Of a DNA stretch of 64,000 bases, positions 55,385 through 64,000 are shown in pieces (the stretch's first letter is position 1; each line of letters begins with the position of its first letter). This DNA is from an uncultured Saprospiraceae bacterium. Its GTDB lineage: Bacteria; Bacteroidota; Bacteroidia; Chitinophagales; Saprospiraceae. The DNA lies in assembly GCA_938007965.1 (NCBI GenBank), contig CALLMH010000004.1, forward strand, positions 1-64,000, written 5' to 3'. The notes beneath the pieces are model-generated. The model was not told where the DNA came from. It searched no databases and saw nothing but the letters and a program-made list of their open reading frames with translations. Both the position numbers and the translations under genes were made by a program.

Positions 55385-56581
55385 TTATAATAGCCCTAGC
55401 ATCCATATGGGTACGACATTGGTTCTAGGCTCTTCGACTCCGTCTTTTATCAATACAGGATTAGGCATATCATATATCTGACTAAACATTTTAGACTTAC
55501 CACCAATCTCTACAGTATATTTCCCATCGAGGAGGATGTCTCCTTTGGCGGGAGTGGCGATGGGATATTTGTTTTTTAGGGCATTGACAACGAAAGTTTC
55601 TCTGATAGTCCCTATGCGCTCCGATGCCGTGGATAGTGCATAGAGCATATTCGTATTATTGAGGAGTATCTTGTCTGGTTTGGTCATCGCGCTATCTGAT
55701 TTTCTTCCAGATGTGATGACGGATATGACATCTGCGTGTGCCATGATATCTATCGCTTTGAGTACCATGTTTCGAGTCATTTTTAGATCTCGAGAGAGCT
55801 TCGTGATATTGGGTTCGAATGGTGCTATCTTCGATATTACTGAGAGTAGTTTCTTTATTTGTCGAGTTGATTCATAGTCAATATTGAATATCGCAGGCAG
55901 ATCAATCTCTATCACTTGATTGAGTGTGGTCATCATCTTGGAATAGTACGCAGATTTTGACTCTTTATAATATGGGTAATATCCTTTTTTAAGATAGGCG
56001 TTAAATTTTCGACTGAGATCGTATTTGGTATAGTATGCTTCGTAGATGTTAATTCCATTTTCTAGTAGCTCGTCAAATGTATAACTCGGTATATCAATCT
56101 TATGCTCGTACATGAGGTATTCTCGGAATGATAGGCCTGTCATCAGGAGGTTCTGCGCTCTTCTGCTGAGATCTCCAACACCACTATATATATCTAGTGC
56201 AGAAGATGATGTAGCCCACACCTTTGTGTCGGGATAGCTGTCGTATATGTTCTTTAGTTCCCTAGACCAATCTGCATATTTATGTACTTCATCTAGTACG
56301 AATACTCTGTAGCCTTCTTCGTAGAGTGCGTCTATAGTATAGTATAGTTTGTTTTCTGCGAAGTGGATATTATCCAATGATAGAAAAATCCCCGTTTCAG
56401 GCTTATCGAGAAGATTTAATTTTTGGAGTAGAAATGTGGTTTTCCCTACGCCTCTGAAACCTTTTAGAATAATCAACCGGGCCTCCGTGTCAAAATCGAA
56501 CACACGAACGTAGTCCATATCTATCGTGCTCAATAGACGGTCAGAGGTTTTCTTGAGATGGTGTAGGTTGTCGGTGCTCAT
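55385..56581 (-). CDS. AAA-family ATPase (AAA_14/DUF4143 type)
   Basis: A 398-residue cytoplasmic ATPase. Walker A is GFRGVGKTT (41-49), Walker B VFVLDEVH (Asp97, Glu98), and the arginine-rich sensor LSRRAQN follows. A winged-helix-like middle (about 245-290) and a C-terminal DUF4143-like nuclease-fold region (about 330-398, DGKYTVEIGGKS) complete it. The family is widespread, often horizontally transferred, with unknown function. It is a single gene behind an AT-rich, palindrome-dense region, which would fit transfer. Confidence 0.85.
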   Translation of the reverse strand: MSTDNLHHLKKTSDRLLSTIDMDYVRVFDFDTEARLIILKGFRGVGKTTFLLQKLNLLDKPETGIFLSLDNIHFAENKLYYTIDALYEEGYRVFVLDEVHKYADWSRELKNIYDSYPDTKVWATSSSALDIYSGVGDLSRRAQNLLMTGLSFREYLMYEHKIDIPSYTFDELLENGINIYEAYYTKYDLSRKFNAYLKKGYYPYYKESKSAYYSKMMTTLNQVIEIDLPAIFNIDYESTRQIKKLLSVISKIAPFEPNITKLSRDLKMTRNMVLKAIDIMAHADVISVITSGRKSDSAMTKPDKILLNNTNMLYALSTASERIGTIRETFVVNALKNKYPIATPAKGDILLDGKYTVEIGGKSKMFSQIYDMPNPVLIKDGVEEPRTNVVPIWMLGLL

Positions 56582-57048
56582 ATTTTACATACTACTTACT
56601 AGCACAAATGTATGCATTATTTATCAAAGTTAAAAATCGTTAAATACATTTAACATTTATTACTTTTGTTAATTACATATAACAATATGTATTATTGTTA
56701 TATAGGATAAATGTATTTTAAATACTTGAAAATGTTTTAATTATGAAATTATTTACATTAGTAAATAAAAAATATTTTTAAAAAAAATCACATTTTATAG
56801 ATATAATACTTTCTTAGGTAGGAGGTAGAATACGTTGATAGTATCAATTATAGCATCTATTATAGACAGTATTTGACTCTTTACATTCGTCCGCCGGCAG
56901 GCGGATGAGTGCAAAGCGGTGAGTGAAATGATATGCTTGAAAATATTGCATCATTACTATGATAAGCTATTAAAATAGGGGTAGTCTTTTAAGAAGTAAA
57001 GCTACTATAGACTATTGAATAAAACGATTCTGTATTTTGGCAATATCC
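56582..57048. other. AT-rich upstream region of the AAA gene with overlapping palindromes
   Basis: 56590-56780 is extremely A/T-rich and holds several inverted repeats: GTTAAATACATTTAAC (56639-56654), an 11-bp pair (56642-56652 with 56708-56718), ATAACAAT with ATTGTTAT (56679-56686 and 56694-56701), and TACATAT with ATATGTA (56674-56680 and 56685-56691). TACATTTG on the minus strand (56605-56612) is a -7 candidate for the AAA gene. A GC-rich palindrome follows at 56890-56905. Confidence 0.55.
56888..56907. repeat. GC-rich palindrome in an AT-rich region
   Basis: TCCGCC (56890-56895) and GGCGGA (56900-56905) pair around GGCA, with further pairs outward. From general knowledge, this type of sequence recurs in intergenic regions of many Bacteroidota; only one copy is in this window. 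Confidence 0.6.
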
Positions 57049-57906
57049 CTACTTACTAAGATATTTTTTAAGAATCCCGCCTTTTACATTATTGACATCA
57101 AATTCTATGATAAATGCTTTCGCATCTATATTATCTATGAGATTGTAAGTTCGTCTCATGTCTATTCTATTGATTACAGTATGGATGATCTCAGTTTGGT
57201 TTTGGATCCCTCGAGAGCCATATCCTTTATGTCCTTTATACATTGTGATTCCAGCATCTACCTCTTTTATGAGTTGGTTGGCTATTTCTTTAGATTGATT
57301 CGAGACGATCATCAATCCTACATAATCTTCGAATCCTTCGATGGTCAGATCTATCACTTTGGCGGTAATCAGAAAAGTCAAGATAGAATACATCGAGACT
57401 TCTATGGATAGCAGAAATGCAGTTATAGAAAATAGAATAATATTAAAGGCCAAGATCACTTTTCCAATGCTGATTCCGAACCTATTATTGATGTATATAC
57501 CTAGGATCTCAGAACCATCGAGAACTGCTCCGTTTTTGATCGCTAAGCCTATGCCCGATCCGAGAAATAGGCCGCCGAAGATAGCAATCAATAACTTATC
57601 ATCTGTAATGGGACCAAAGTTTTCATAGTGGATGAAAACAGCTAATGCCGATATAGCTAAGAAAGACTTCAGCACGATAAGCCGAGTGAGTGTATTCCAC
57701 GCTAAGATCAAAAAAGGAATGCTGACGATCAATAAGATCATGGAAATATTCATATCAAAAATCTGACTTATCAATATTGATATTCCAGTTACGCCGCCAT
57801 CTAGAAATCCATTAGGTAGTAAGAATGCTTTCAATCCAATACTTGCTAATACTATCCCAAGAGATATTTGGACAGTTTGATTGAGTACCTGTTTATAATT
57901 GAGCAT
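57049..57906 (-). CDS. YitT-family membrane protein (DUF161 + DUF2179)
   Basis: A 285-residue protein with five to six N-terminal helices (about 10-180; GFLDGGVTGISILI and GSGIGLAIKNGAVLDGSEIL are family marks) and a cytoplasmic DUF2179 domain (about 195-282) with GYGSRGIQNQTEII. The function of the family is unknown; transport has been proposed. It is a single gene between the LpxR-like and AAA genes. Confidence 0.88.
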   Translation of the reverse strand: MLNYKQVLNQTVQISLGIVLASIGLKAFLLPNGFLDGGVTGISILISQIFDMNISMILLIVSIPFLILAWNTLTRLIVLKSFLAISALAVFIHYENFGPITDDKLLIAIFGGLFLGSGIGLAIKNGAVLDGSEILGIYINNRFGISIGKVILAFNIILFSITAFLLSIEVSMYSILTFLITAKVIDLTIEGFEDYVGLMIVSNQSKEIANQLIKEVDAGITMYKGHKGYGSRGIQNQTEIIHTVINRIDMRRTYNLIDNIDAKAFIIEFDVNNVKGGILKKYLSK

Positions 57907-58022
57907 TTATTAAAATTTTCGGGATTTTGATATAAGACCATCTTTTCATTGAAATCAGTAATCTTCTAAAGTAAATGTATCTAACTTTTATGTAGTGTAA
58001 GTACTTATTGATTATAAATTTC

Positions 58023-59006
58023 CTAAATCAATCCAGTAATCCCAAGCCTAATACCTCCCCAACTGGCGGGTCCAAGTGATGCAATCTCTTTCGTGATGTG
58101 GCTTCTGTAATATTCTAAATAGATATATTCCGTCTGCAGTATGATGCCATAATTTACTTGACCTACGATTCTTGATATCTCATTTGCCGAAATTACATGT
58201 ACGCTATTATCAGAAAATAAATCCCCCTGCAACGTACCATCATACCCGACTAAGCTTACCGTCGTATGTAAGTAAGTATAGATTTTGAATTTCTTTTGTT
58301 GATCATTTTTATATGGATTATGGAGGAGACCAAGGCTAGAATTAAACCCCACTGATGCCTTAGTGTACATGTTCCCAACCATTGCTGAGCCATTTGCAGC
58401 AATATTGAAGTAATCACTAACTCTCAACATTTCTTTCTCATAATCTATACCATAATTGATAATTGGGTGATCCTGTATTTGATTGTCCCATCCTCTCGGA
58501 ACTCTCCCGTTCGTAGCTTCATGGATGCTTGTTTGTATTTCTTTTCCGAGGCCTGCGGGACCTATGATGCCAATACTGAGATGGGATGCTAGTCTTTGTT
58601 TTGATTCTTGATTGGTAGATATGCTGAAACTCTTCAGATAAGCGGCTCCGGCAAACGGTCGGTCATCTTCTTGAATCTCAACCTCATCATATTTATCTGG
58701 CGTAAATCCTAGATGCTCGAATACTATGCCTGCCCTTCTATCGTCATTTCTTAGATTAAAGAACAATTTATTGATCGGATTTCTAGATAATATTGGCGAG
58801 ACAAATTCTAGACTATAGCCTTGTGTATAATTTTTATCTTGCTGAGCAAATAGGTCGTTGTCATAATTGATTCTGAAGTATACCTCACCTGATATTTCAC
58901 GGAAGGATGCTAAGTTATCAATCTTCTGTCCATGACTTATCGTACATATGAATAAAAGAGATAGTACTAATATAATTCTCATACCGATATAACGATTACG
59001 GATCAA
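58023..59006 (-). CDS. LpxR-like outer-membrane protein (DUF2219)
   Basis: A 327-residue outer-membrane barrel with signal peptide 1-26. The strand NYDNDLFAQQDKNYTQGYSLEF holds Asn50-Asp51 and YTQG, corresponding to the Asn-Asp and Tx-rich start of LpxR, and DDRPFAGAAYL is the second family mark. LpxR removes the 3'-acyloxyacyl group of lipid A in a calcium-dependent way; catalysis in this protein is inferred only from the family. The divergent repeat region lies at its 5' side. Confidence 0.82.
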   Translation of the reverse strand: MIRNRYIGMRIILVLSLLFICTISHGQKIDNLASFREISGEVYFRINYDNDLFAQQDKNYTQGYSLEFVSPILSRNPINKLFFNLRNDDRRAGIVFEHLGFTPDKYDEVEIQEDDRPFAGAAYLKSFSISTNQESKQRLASHLSIGIIGPAGLGKEIQTSIHEATNGRVPRGWDNQIQDHPIINYGIDYEKEMLRVSDYFNIAANGSAMVGNMYTKASVGFNSSLGLLHNPYKNDQQKKFKIYTYLHTTVSLVGYDGTLQGDLFSDNSVHVISANEISRIVGQVNYGIILQTEYIYLEYYRSHITKEIASLGPASWGGIRLGITGLI

Positions 59007-59427
59007 TTACTGTTCGAATATTCTCGGTAACTCTCATAGGTAATTATCAATCCTGATAGCTATACAGATCGTTTTCCCGCGACTTTAGGGCTTTTCTTTC
59101 TGGGATTGGCTCTTGGGTACAGATCGTTTTCCCGCGAATCGGTGATTCGCTACAAAAAGCCGATCTATGATTCACTACAAAAGCCGATCTATGATTTGAT
59201 ACAAAAGCTGATCTATTTTTTTCTGATTTAATTTGGAGCCTGTACTGAGATCGTTTTCCCGCGAATCGGTGATTTTCTTTCTGGGATTGGCTCTTGTGCA
59301 CAGATCGTTTTCCCGCGAATCGGTGATTCGCTACAAAAGCCGATCTATGATTCACTACAAAAGCCGATCTTTGATTCACTACAAAAGCTGATCTATTTTA
59401 TTTACTTTTATCATATAAAATAGATGT
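59007..59427. other. Divergent intergenic region filled by repeats
   Basis: 421 nt between the LpxR-like and TPR genes. About 330 nt of it consist of the two repeat types described next, so both promoters are close to or inside the repeats. Confidence 0.7.
59064..59396. repeat. Compound repeat array: four 17-19-bp and six 24-bp units
   Basis: The unit AGATCGTTTTCCCGCGA occurs at 59066, 59121, 59248 and 59302. Downstream, 24-bp units of the type GATTCACTACAAAAGCCGAT... occur at 59144, 59169 and 59193, then at 59325, 59349 and 59373. A stretch of about 125 bp (59091-59216) is duplicated as 59274-59396. CGAATCGGTGATTCG folds as a 6-bp hairpin with a 3-nt loop in copies two and four. The period of 24 keeps a minus-strand frame open, but no gene is called. 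Confidence 0.85.
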
Positions 59428-60957
59428 ATGAAATATTCAATATACTTACTTGTAATTTCTTTTTTGCTCATACAGTGTGCGGACAAACAAAGCTCGATAT
59501 CAGAGGATTCTACTCTGGGGAAAATAGAATTTGATGTAACAGGATCCGATAAGGCATTGCCTTTATTTGAGGAAGGATTATTATTACTGCATAGCTTTGA
59601 GTTCGAAGATGCTGCAGAAAAATTTGTCCAAGCACAGGAAATCGATTCTGATTTTGTGATGGCATACTGGGGGGAAGCGATGTCTTACAATCATCCGCTA
59701 TGGAGAGAACGCTACACAAAAGAAGGTGCCGCAGCGCTCAATAAATTAGCCAAAACTCTAGAATTACGACTCGAAAAAGCGAAAACACCGATAGAACGAG
59801 ATTTATTACAGGCCGTAGAGATACTTTATGCACAAGGAGATAAGACAAAACAGGATATAGCCTATGCCGGTAAGATGGAAGAACTTCATAGGAAATATCC
59901 TGATCATCACGAAGTATCGGCATTCTACGCACTGTCTCTCTTAGGATCCTCGAAAAGCCGAAAAGAAGATGATAATTATGAACGTGGAGCTAAAATCGTA
60001 CAAGGCATTATAGACGAAAATCCTCAGCATCCTGGTGCGCTACACTATTTAATTCATTCTTATGATGATCCAGATCATGCACCTCTGGCACTAGATGCTG
60101 CAAATAGATACTCGAAGGTAGCACCTGATGCCGAGCATGCATTGCATATGCCTTCTCATATATTCGTCGCACTAGGAATGTGGGACGAAGTGATCAAGTC
60201 GAATATAGCCAGTTATAATGCAAGTGTAGAAAGAATGAAAGAAAAAGAACTCGACAATGATGCGAGAGGGTATCATGCATTTAAGTGGTTGATGTATGGT
60301 TACCTACAGAAAGGAAATTTCGATAGGGCGAGAGATTTGGTCTATGATATGAAAAAGTATTGTGATGAAAAACCATCGAGTAAGGCCAGGTCTCACTATA
60401 TCATGATGAAGGCCAGTTACTTGATAGAATCCGGCAATTGGGCTGATTCTATAGCAGATCAAGTGGTGGATTTGGACGAACTGAACTTACTTACCAAGGG
60501 CGTTCAGATTTTTACTCAAGGAATGTTAGGCTACAAGACAGGTAATGTCGATCAGCTAAATGCTGCCATCCATGAATTGAATACCATCCAATCCAATGCA
60601 GAAAACCGAATGGTCGTAGGTGCACCCAAAATGTGCAGTGGCGTATCTAGTTACAAACAACCACCATCAGTCAATGAAGTGAACAGTGTGAAAGTACTGA
60701 GTTATGAATTGCAGGCTGTGCTCGCATTATATAAAAAAGAGGAAAAAGAGGCCGAAAAATGGATGAAACGAGCCACAGAAACGGAAGAAGGTACAAGATT
60801 TACATATGGTCCGCCCAATATAGTAAAACCATCTTTTGAGATGTATGGAGAGTGGCTACTAAACCAAGGACGTAATAATGATGCCAAAGCTCAGTTCGAA
60901 AAAGTCTTAGAACGCGCTCCTAAGAGGAAATTGGCGTTGGAAGGAATGGGGGTTTAA
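59428..60957 (+). CDS. Tetratricopeptide-repeat lipoprotein
   Basis: A 509-residue exported lipoprotein (lipobox LLIQC, Cys17). Several TPR motifs are spread over the length (about 43-76, 170-215, 285-320, 430-505). The segment HPGALHYLIHSYDDPDHAPL and the following DAEHALHMPSHIFVALGMWDEV form a histidine-rich core characteristic of a broadly distributed uncharacterised TPR family. The histidines could bind metal, but no enzyme activity is known to me. It is followed 75 nt later by a sigma-factor gene. Confidence 0.83.
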   Translation: MKYSIYLLVISFLLIQCADKQSSISEDSTLGKIEFDVTGSDKALPLFEEGLLLLHSFEFEDAAEKFVQAQEIDSDFVMAYWGEAMSYNHPLWRERYTKEGAAALNKLAKTLELRLEKAKTPIERDLLQAVEILYAQGDKTKQDIAYAGKMEELHRKYPDHHEVSAFYALSLLGSSKSRKEDDNYERGAKIVQGIIDENPQHPGALHYLIHSYDDPDHAPLALDAANRYSKVAPDAEHALHMPSHIFVALGMWDEVIKSNIASYNASVERMKEKELDNDARGYHAFKWLMYGYLQKGNFDRARDLVYDMKKYCDEKPSSKARSHYIMMKASYLIESGNWADSIADQVVDLDELNLLTKGVQIFTQGMLGYKTGNVDQLNAAIHELNTIQSNAENRMVVGAPKMCSGVSSYKQPPSVNEVNSVKVLSYELQAVLALYKKEEKEAEKWMKRATETEEGTRFTYGPPNIVKPSFEMYGEWLLNQGRNNDAKAQFEKVLERAPKRKLALEGMGV

Positions 60958-61032
60958 TCCTCAATAAATACTGTAAGTGCCATGGGTAAGTACTTGATAT
61001 ATATAAAACCTAAAAATCCTAGTTAATAAAGT

Positions 61033-61572
61033 ATGTTGTCTGACGAAGAAATCATATTGGAATATAAATCAACGGGAAATAAGAAACTCTTAGCTCCATT
61101 GTTCAAGAAGTATAATGATAAGCTTTTTGGTCTTGCTTTTTATTATCTCCATGAACGCGAATCAGCTATGGACACTGTAATGGACGTATTTGAGGCTATT
61201 TTAATATCTATTGATAAAAAAGATATAACCTATTTTAAAGGCTGGGCCATGGGTATTTGTAGAAATATTTGCTTAAAAAAGATCCGGGATTTGAAGAAAT
61301 TTGATGAACTGACAGAAACGTCAGACAATTCTGTGGAATATGGATCGGACAGGGTATATAATGATGAAACCATTGAAAAACTGTTAGAATATATACCAGA
61401 ACTGAAAGAAAATCAAAGAGTTTGTGTACGTGATTTTTATTTGCTGGGAAAGTCTTACGATGATATATCTAGATCATATGGGATGTCACTCAAAGAAGTA
61501 AAATCATATATACAAAATGGTAAACGAAACCTCAAAATAAAGTTTGATAAGAGTGCAATAAATGACATGTGA
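61033..61572 (+). CDS. Sigma-70 family (ECF-like) RNA polymerase sigma factor
   Basis: A 179-residue factor with region 2 (about 10-80; PLFKKYNDKLFGLAFYYLHE, the DTVMDVFEAIL segment) and region 4 (about 120-172; LKENQRVCVRDFYLLGKSYDDIS then a helix-turn-helix). It is more divergent than the sigma factor at 26138. The next gene begins at its stop codon (GTG overlap of 4 nt, or ATG 3 nt later), the layout of a sigma/anti-sigma pair. Confidence 0.85.
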   Translation: MLSDEEIILEYKSTGNKKLLAPLFKKYNDKLFGLAFYYLHERESAMDTVMDVFEAILISIDKKDITYFKGWAMGICRNICLKKIRDLKKFDELTETSDNSVEYGSDRVYNDETIEKLLEYIPELKENQRVCVRDFYLLGKSYDDISRSYGMSLKEVKSYIQNGKRNLKIKFDKSAINDM

Positions 61573-61574
61573 AA

Positions 61575-62249
61575 ATGGATAAATTGGATAAAAAGTCTCA
61601 GAAAGGGCTTGAATTTTTTTCAGAAAAAGGGAATGTTTTAGACGTGAAATCATCATTAGATGGTATGATCGATCAGATGTTTGATGAAGAGCATAATGAT
61701 CGAGATAATGAGTCAAATGAAAATAATAAAAGATATAACATAAAATGGATCTGGATGGCGTTGGCTATACTTTTGCTAGGTCTAGTAGGTTATCTTGGAT
61801 TTGAAGACAGGAGAGCTTCAAATAAAAATGAAGAACCTACAGTACTATTCGCTCAATACTTTGTACCTATGGATGATATTACCTCTGAAGTAAGTAGAAG
61901 TGATACTGTGACCGATAATTCTAGCGTAGGTATGCGGTTATATAATGCAAGAAAATTTGAAAAAGCCTCCGCTGAGCTGTTTGCAAATGAAGATAAAATA
62001 AGCCAAGTCTATGGAGCACTTTCTTTATTAAATGCTGGTCATACTTCCGAAGCTATAGCCTTTATGGAAAATCAATTGCGCTCTATGGATTACGAAGACT
62101 ATCATGATATTATCAGATGGTATTATTCATTGGCAGTTTTACAACAAGGTGATAAGAAAAAAGCTATTAATCAGCTTCAGTTTATCAAAAAATCTAAAGG
62201 GTATAAAAACAAGGAAGCCGCTGAAATATTAGACGAATTATATAGATGA
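61575..62249 (+). CDS. Single-pass membrane protein, putative anti-sigma factor with TPR-like C-terminus
   Basis: A 224-residue protein from the ATG at 61575; a GTG at 61569 would overlap the sigma gene by 4 nt. An N-terminal charged cytoplasmic part (about 1-55), one membrane helix (about 57-75) and a periplasmic helical region (about 115-224) with TPR-like pairs (RLYNARKFEKASAELFAN, GALSLLNAGHTSEAIAFMEN). Coupling to the sigma gene suggests it holds the factor at the membrane; no known anti-sigma domain is recognised. Confidence 0.72.
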   Translation: MDKLDKKSQKGLEFFSEKGNVLDVKSSLDGMIDQMFDEEHNDRDNESNENNKRYNIKWIWMALAILLLGLVGYLGFEDRRASNKNEEPTVLFAQYFVPMDDITSEVSRSDTVTDNSSVGMRLYNARKFEKASAELFANEDKISQVYGALSLLNAGHTSEAIAFMENQLRSMDYEDYHDIIRWYYSLAVLQQGDKKKAINQLQFIKKSKGYKNKEAAEILDELYR

Positions 62250-62294
62250 TTAATATATATTGTGGGTTGATATTTATAGTTTATTGACCTAAGA

Positions 62295-64000
62295 TTAGGC
62301 TTTTGCTCTTGACTTGATAATGAAATAAATCAATAATAAAAATACAGTGCCTAATACGATCCATAATGTAAGATTTCCATACGATGATGATATATCTATA
62401 GTCGTATCTTCTCCATAATATACAAAACCTGCCCAATAATATGGATGCCTCATCACTTCTGGCGCTGAGGATAGATAATCCAATTTGGCGTTTTGTAACG
62501 CGGTAGATTTACCTTGACCTTTCTTCAGATTAGTGTAGTAGTTACTCATTAATTGGGTAGTAGACTTATCATTGGCGGGCCACAGACTGATGAGCTGATT
62601 TTTGCATCCAGCAAAGGCAAATGCTCGGCCTAAGCTGGCTACACCTTCACCACTCTTTATAGCACCTACTCCTGTATTGCATGCACTGAGAGTGACGAGT
62701 TCAGTTTGACTCAGATCTAGATTCATGATTTCGAAGGCATTTAGTTTGCCGTCTTCCTTACTAGTGCTATCTGGGTAAAAATACAGTCTAGACCTGTCGG
62801 GATTCTCATGATTGACGAAGCCGTGCGTAGCCATATGTATGAAGCCTGATTTTGGTGCCATTTTTTTGAATGTTGCTTCCGTAGCATCAGCTCTTAGTAA
62901 GTATTGACCAGTGAATAGATCTCTTATTGCTTTGATTTCGTTTTCGGATTCTTTGAGTTCGACCATTTCGTTTCTATAGATATCATTTTCGTTTTTATCG
63001 TATAAAGCGGCAATAGGATGTGTTTCTTTTTCAATCCCTTCGAATATAGGTGCTATGGCTAGGAAGCCGTTTTGGCTATTTTTATTTTGCTTATTCATGA
63101 CCTTTACCGTTGCAGAATACTGATGCGAAATTGTCATTTTCTCAAACAGGAATGGTTTATCGGCGGATTCTCTGATAAGTCCAAAAGGAATAAGTCCAAA
63201 TATTCCATCGGCGATTATAGTAAGGTGAGTTGTGTGATCTAGATCAATAGGACCTACTATAAGATCATACATTTTTGCTGAGGCAATATTGAAATTATCA
63301 ATGTGTGTTTTATCTTTTACCGCTGATAGAAAGTTGGTGAGTTGATCTACAATGAGATCTCTATCGCCCAAGTTATAAATTTTAGAATTCTCACTTGCTA
63401 CTTTTAAAGCTAGCATGGAGTTTTCTCCATTGTAAAAAGTTATTGAAGTTTCATTAGGAGCTAATCTACTTTGATATTCCGATAATGAGACAATGTTGAA
63501 ATTTAATATTGATTGAAAATATTTAGGATATTCGAGCTCGATTTTTTTGATGAGATTGTATTGTTTTTTCTTGTATTCAGCAATCTTATTGAAAATGTAT
63601 GGGTCCTCTTTATTTTCAATGATTTTGTTTTCGTAGCTTGTAAGGCTATCCTCAATGATTCGTTTTTGATCTATGATTTCTTTCGGCATTCCTAGAAGAG
63701 TTGAGCTATTTTCAGCTCCGATTTTCTCATAAATCATACCATTGTTTCCGTCTTCAATTAGTCTGAATATGAGTGCAATAGCCTCTTCATTTGCATCGTG
63801 ATCGTATTTTGTTAAGTGGGCAGTTATAGCTTGATCATACACATACTTTTGTTTTTGTCTGAAGATTCGTCTAGATGTAGGATCGTCAAGGTAATCTTTC
63901 ATATATGTTATAAGAGTATCTATTTTTTTAGCTTGATGTCTTATCAAGTTGTAGTTAGCCTCTGTAGGGTTGTTTTTGTATTCTCGCGTAAGAAGCGTAA
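62295..64000 (-). CDS. CHAT-domain (caspase-like) protein with C-terminal membrane anchor, 5' end outside window
   Basis: The frame is open to the right edge, so the N-terminus, probably TPR repeats, lies outside. The CHAT domain has the catalytic His in HMATHGF (about nt 62823) and Cys in SACNTGVG (about nt 62679), followed by GEGVASLGRAF and the Trp-rich ISLWPAND. A membrane helix (LTLWIVLGTVFLLLIYFII) and a short basic tail end the protein, unusual for CHAT proteins. CHAT peptidases cleave specific partners in some systems; a target is not known here. It converges with the sigma/anti-sigma pair, 45 nt apart. Confidence 0.88.
   Translation of the reverse strand, partial: TLLTREYKNNPTEANYNLIRHQAKKIDTLITYMKDYLDDPTSRRIFRQKQKYVYDQAITAHLTKYDHDANEEAIALIFRLIEDGNNGMIYEKIGAENSSTLLGMPKEIIDQKRIIEDSLTSYENKIIENKEDPYIFNKIAEYKKKQYNLIKKIELEYPKYFQSILNFNIVSLSEYQSRLAPNETSITFYNGENSMLALKVASENSKIYNLGDRDLIVDQLTNFLSAVKDKTHIDNFNIASAKMYDLIVGPIDLDHTTHLTIIADGIFGLIPFGLIRESADKPFLFEKMTISHQYSATVKVMNKQNKNSQNGFLAIAPIFEGIEKETHPIAALYDKNENDIYRNEMVELKESENEIKAIRDLFTGQYLLRADATEATFKKMAPKSGFIHMATHGFVNHENPDRSRLYFYPDSTSKEDGKLNAFEIMNLDLSQTELVTLSACNTGVGAIKSGEGVASLGRAFAFAGCKNQLISLWPANDKSTTQLMSNYYTNLKKGQGKSTALQNAKLDYLSSAPEVMRHPYYWAGFVYYGEDTTIDISSSYGNLTLWIVLGTVFLLLIYFIIKSRAKA

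Noticed and set aside
59047-59379. Minus-strand frame of 110 codons with repeated RSAF/NHR octapeptides
   Set aside because: It is produced by the 24-bp period of intergenic repeats in a divergent promoter region, has no start context and no protein-like composition outside the repeats.

Overview
The window is a chromosomal segment of a Bacteroidota bacterium, most likely of the Saprospiria type. The evidence is type IX secretion (T9SS) C-terminal sorting domains on two large secreted proteins, HYR/P-domain/dockerin/cohesin mosaics, an ECF sigma-FecR-TonB receptor trio, LytTR and LytS regulators, CHAT and M43 proteins, and promoter -7 elements of the TAnnTTTG type. The assignment below phylum level is inference.

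Layout. 1-7.7 kb: the 3' part of a giant repetitive T9SS-exported protein. 8-21.8 kb: mostly housekeeping genes (PfkB kinase, dGTPase, NAD kinase, lytic transglycosylase, D-Ala-D-Ala ligase, FabI, glutamyl-tRNA synthetase, ribosomal protein S20, 2-oxoglutarate dehydrogenase E1, a HupE-like membrane protein). 22-26 kb: a lipoprotein gene broken by one in-frame stop, a rhomboid protease, a MerC-domain protein with a repeat-bearing promoter, and an M43 metalloprotease lipoprotein. 26.1-30.4 kb: ECF sigma, FecR anti-sigma and TonB-dependent receptor, a cell-surface signalling unit. 30.5-33.7 kb: a tight four-gene unit of an ABA4-like protein, a multi-TM protein, a LytS-type kinase and a LytTR regulator. 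33.8-36.4 kb: NAD synthetase, a palindromic repeat array, and a PaaG-like isomerase.

The most coherent system is on the minus strand from 45.6 down to 36.5 kb. It runs: H-NOX heme NO/O2 sensor, hybrid histidine kinase (PAS-PAS-HK-REC-Hpt), LytTR regulator, a 0.28-kb gap, stand-alone receiver, GlmS, YaiO-family outer-membrane protein, helical-repeat inner-membrane protein, and a processive GT2 glycosyltransferase. Read as a unit, this looks like gas sensing feeding a phosphorelay that controls amino-sugar supply, synthesis and export of an exopolysaccharide. A T9SS-exported DUF4114 protein is divergent from it at 46.0 kb.

48.5-64 kb: MFS transporter, SppA, a GT39-like membrane protein, an SH3b protein, an AAA ATPase behind an AT-rich inverted-repeat region, YitT, an LpxR-like outer-membrane protein, an array of 24-bp repeats, a TPR lipoprotein, and a sigma factor/membrane protein pair convergent with a truncated membrane-anchored CHAT protease-like gene. 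No tRNA, rRNA, CRISPR array, transposase or integrase was recognised.
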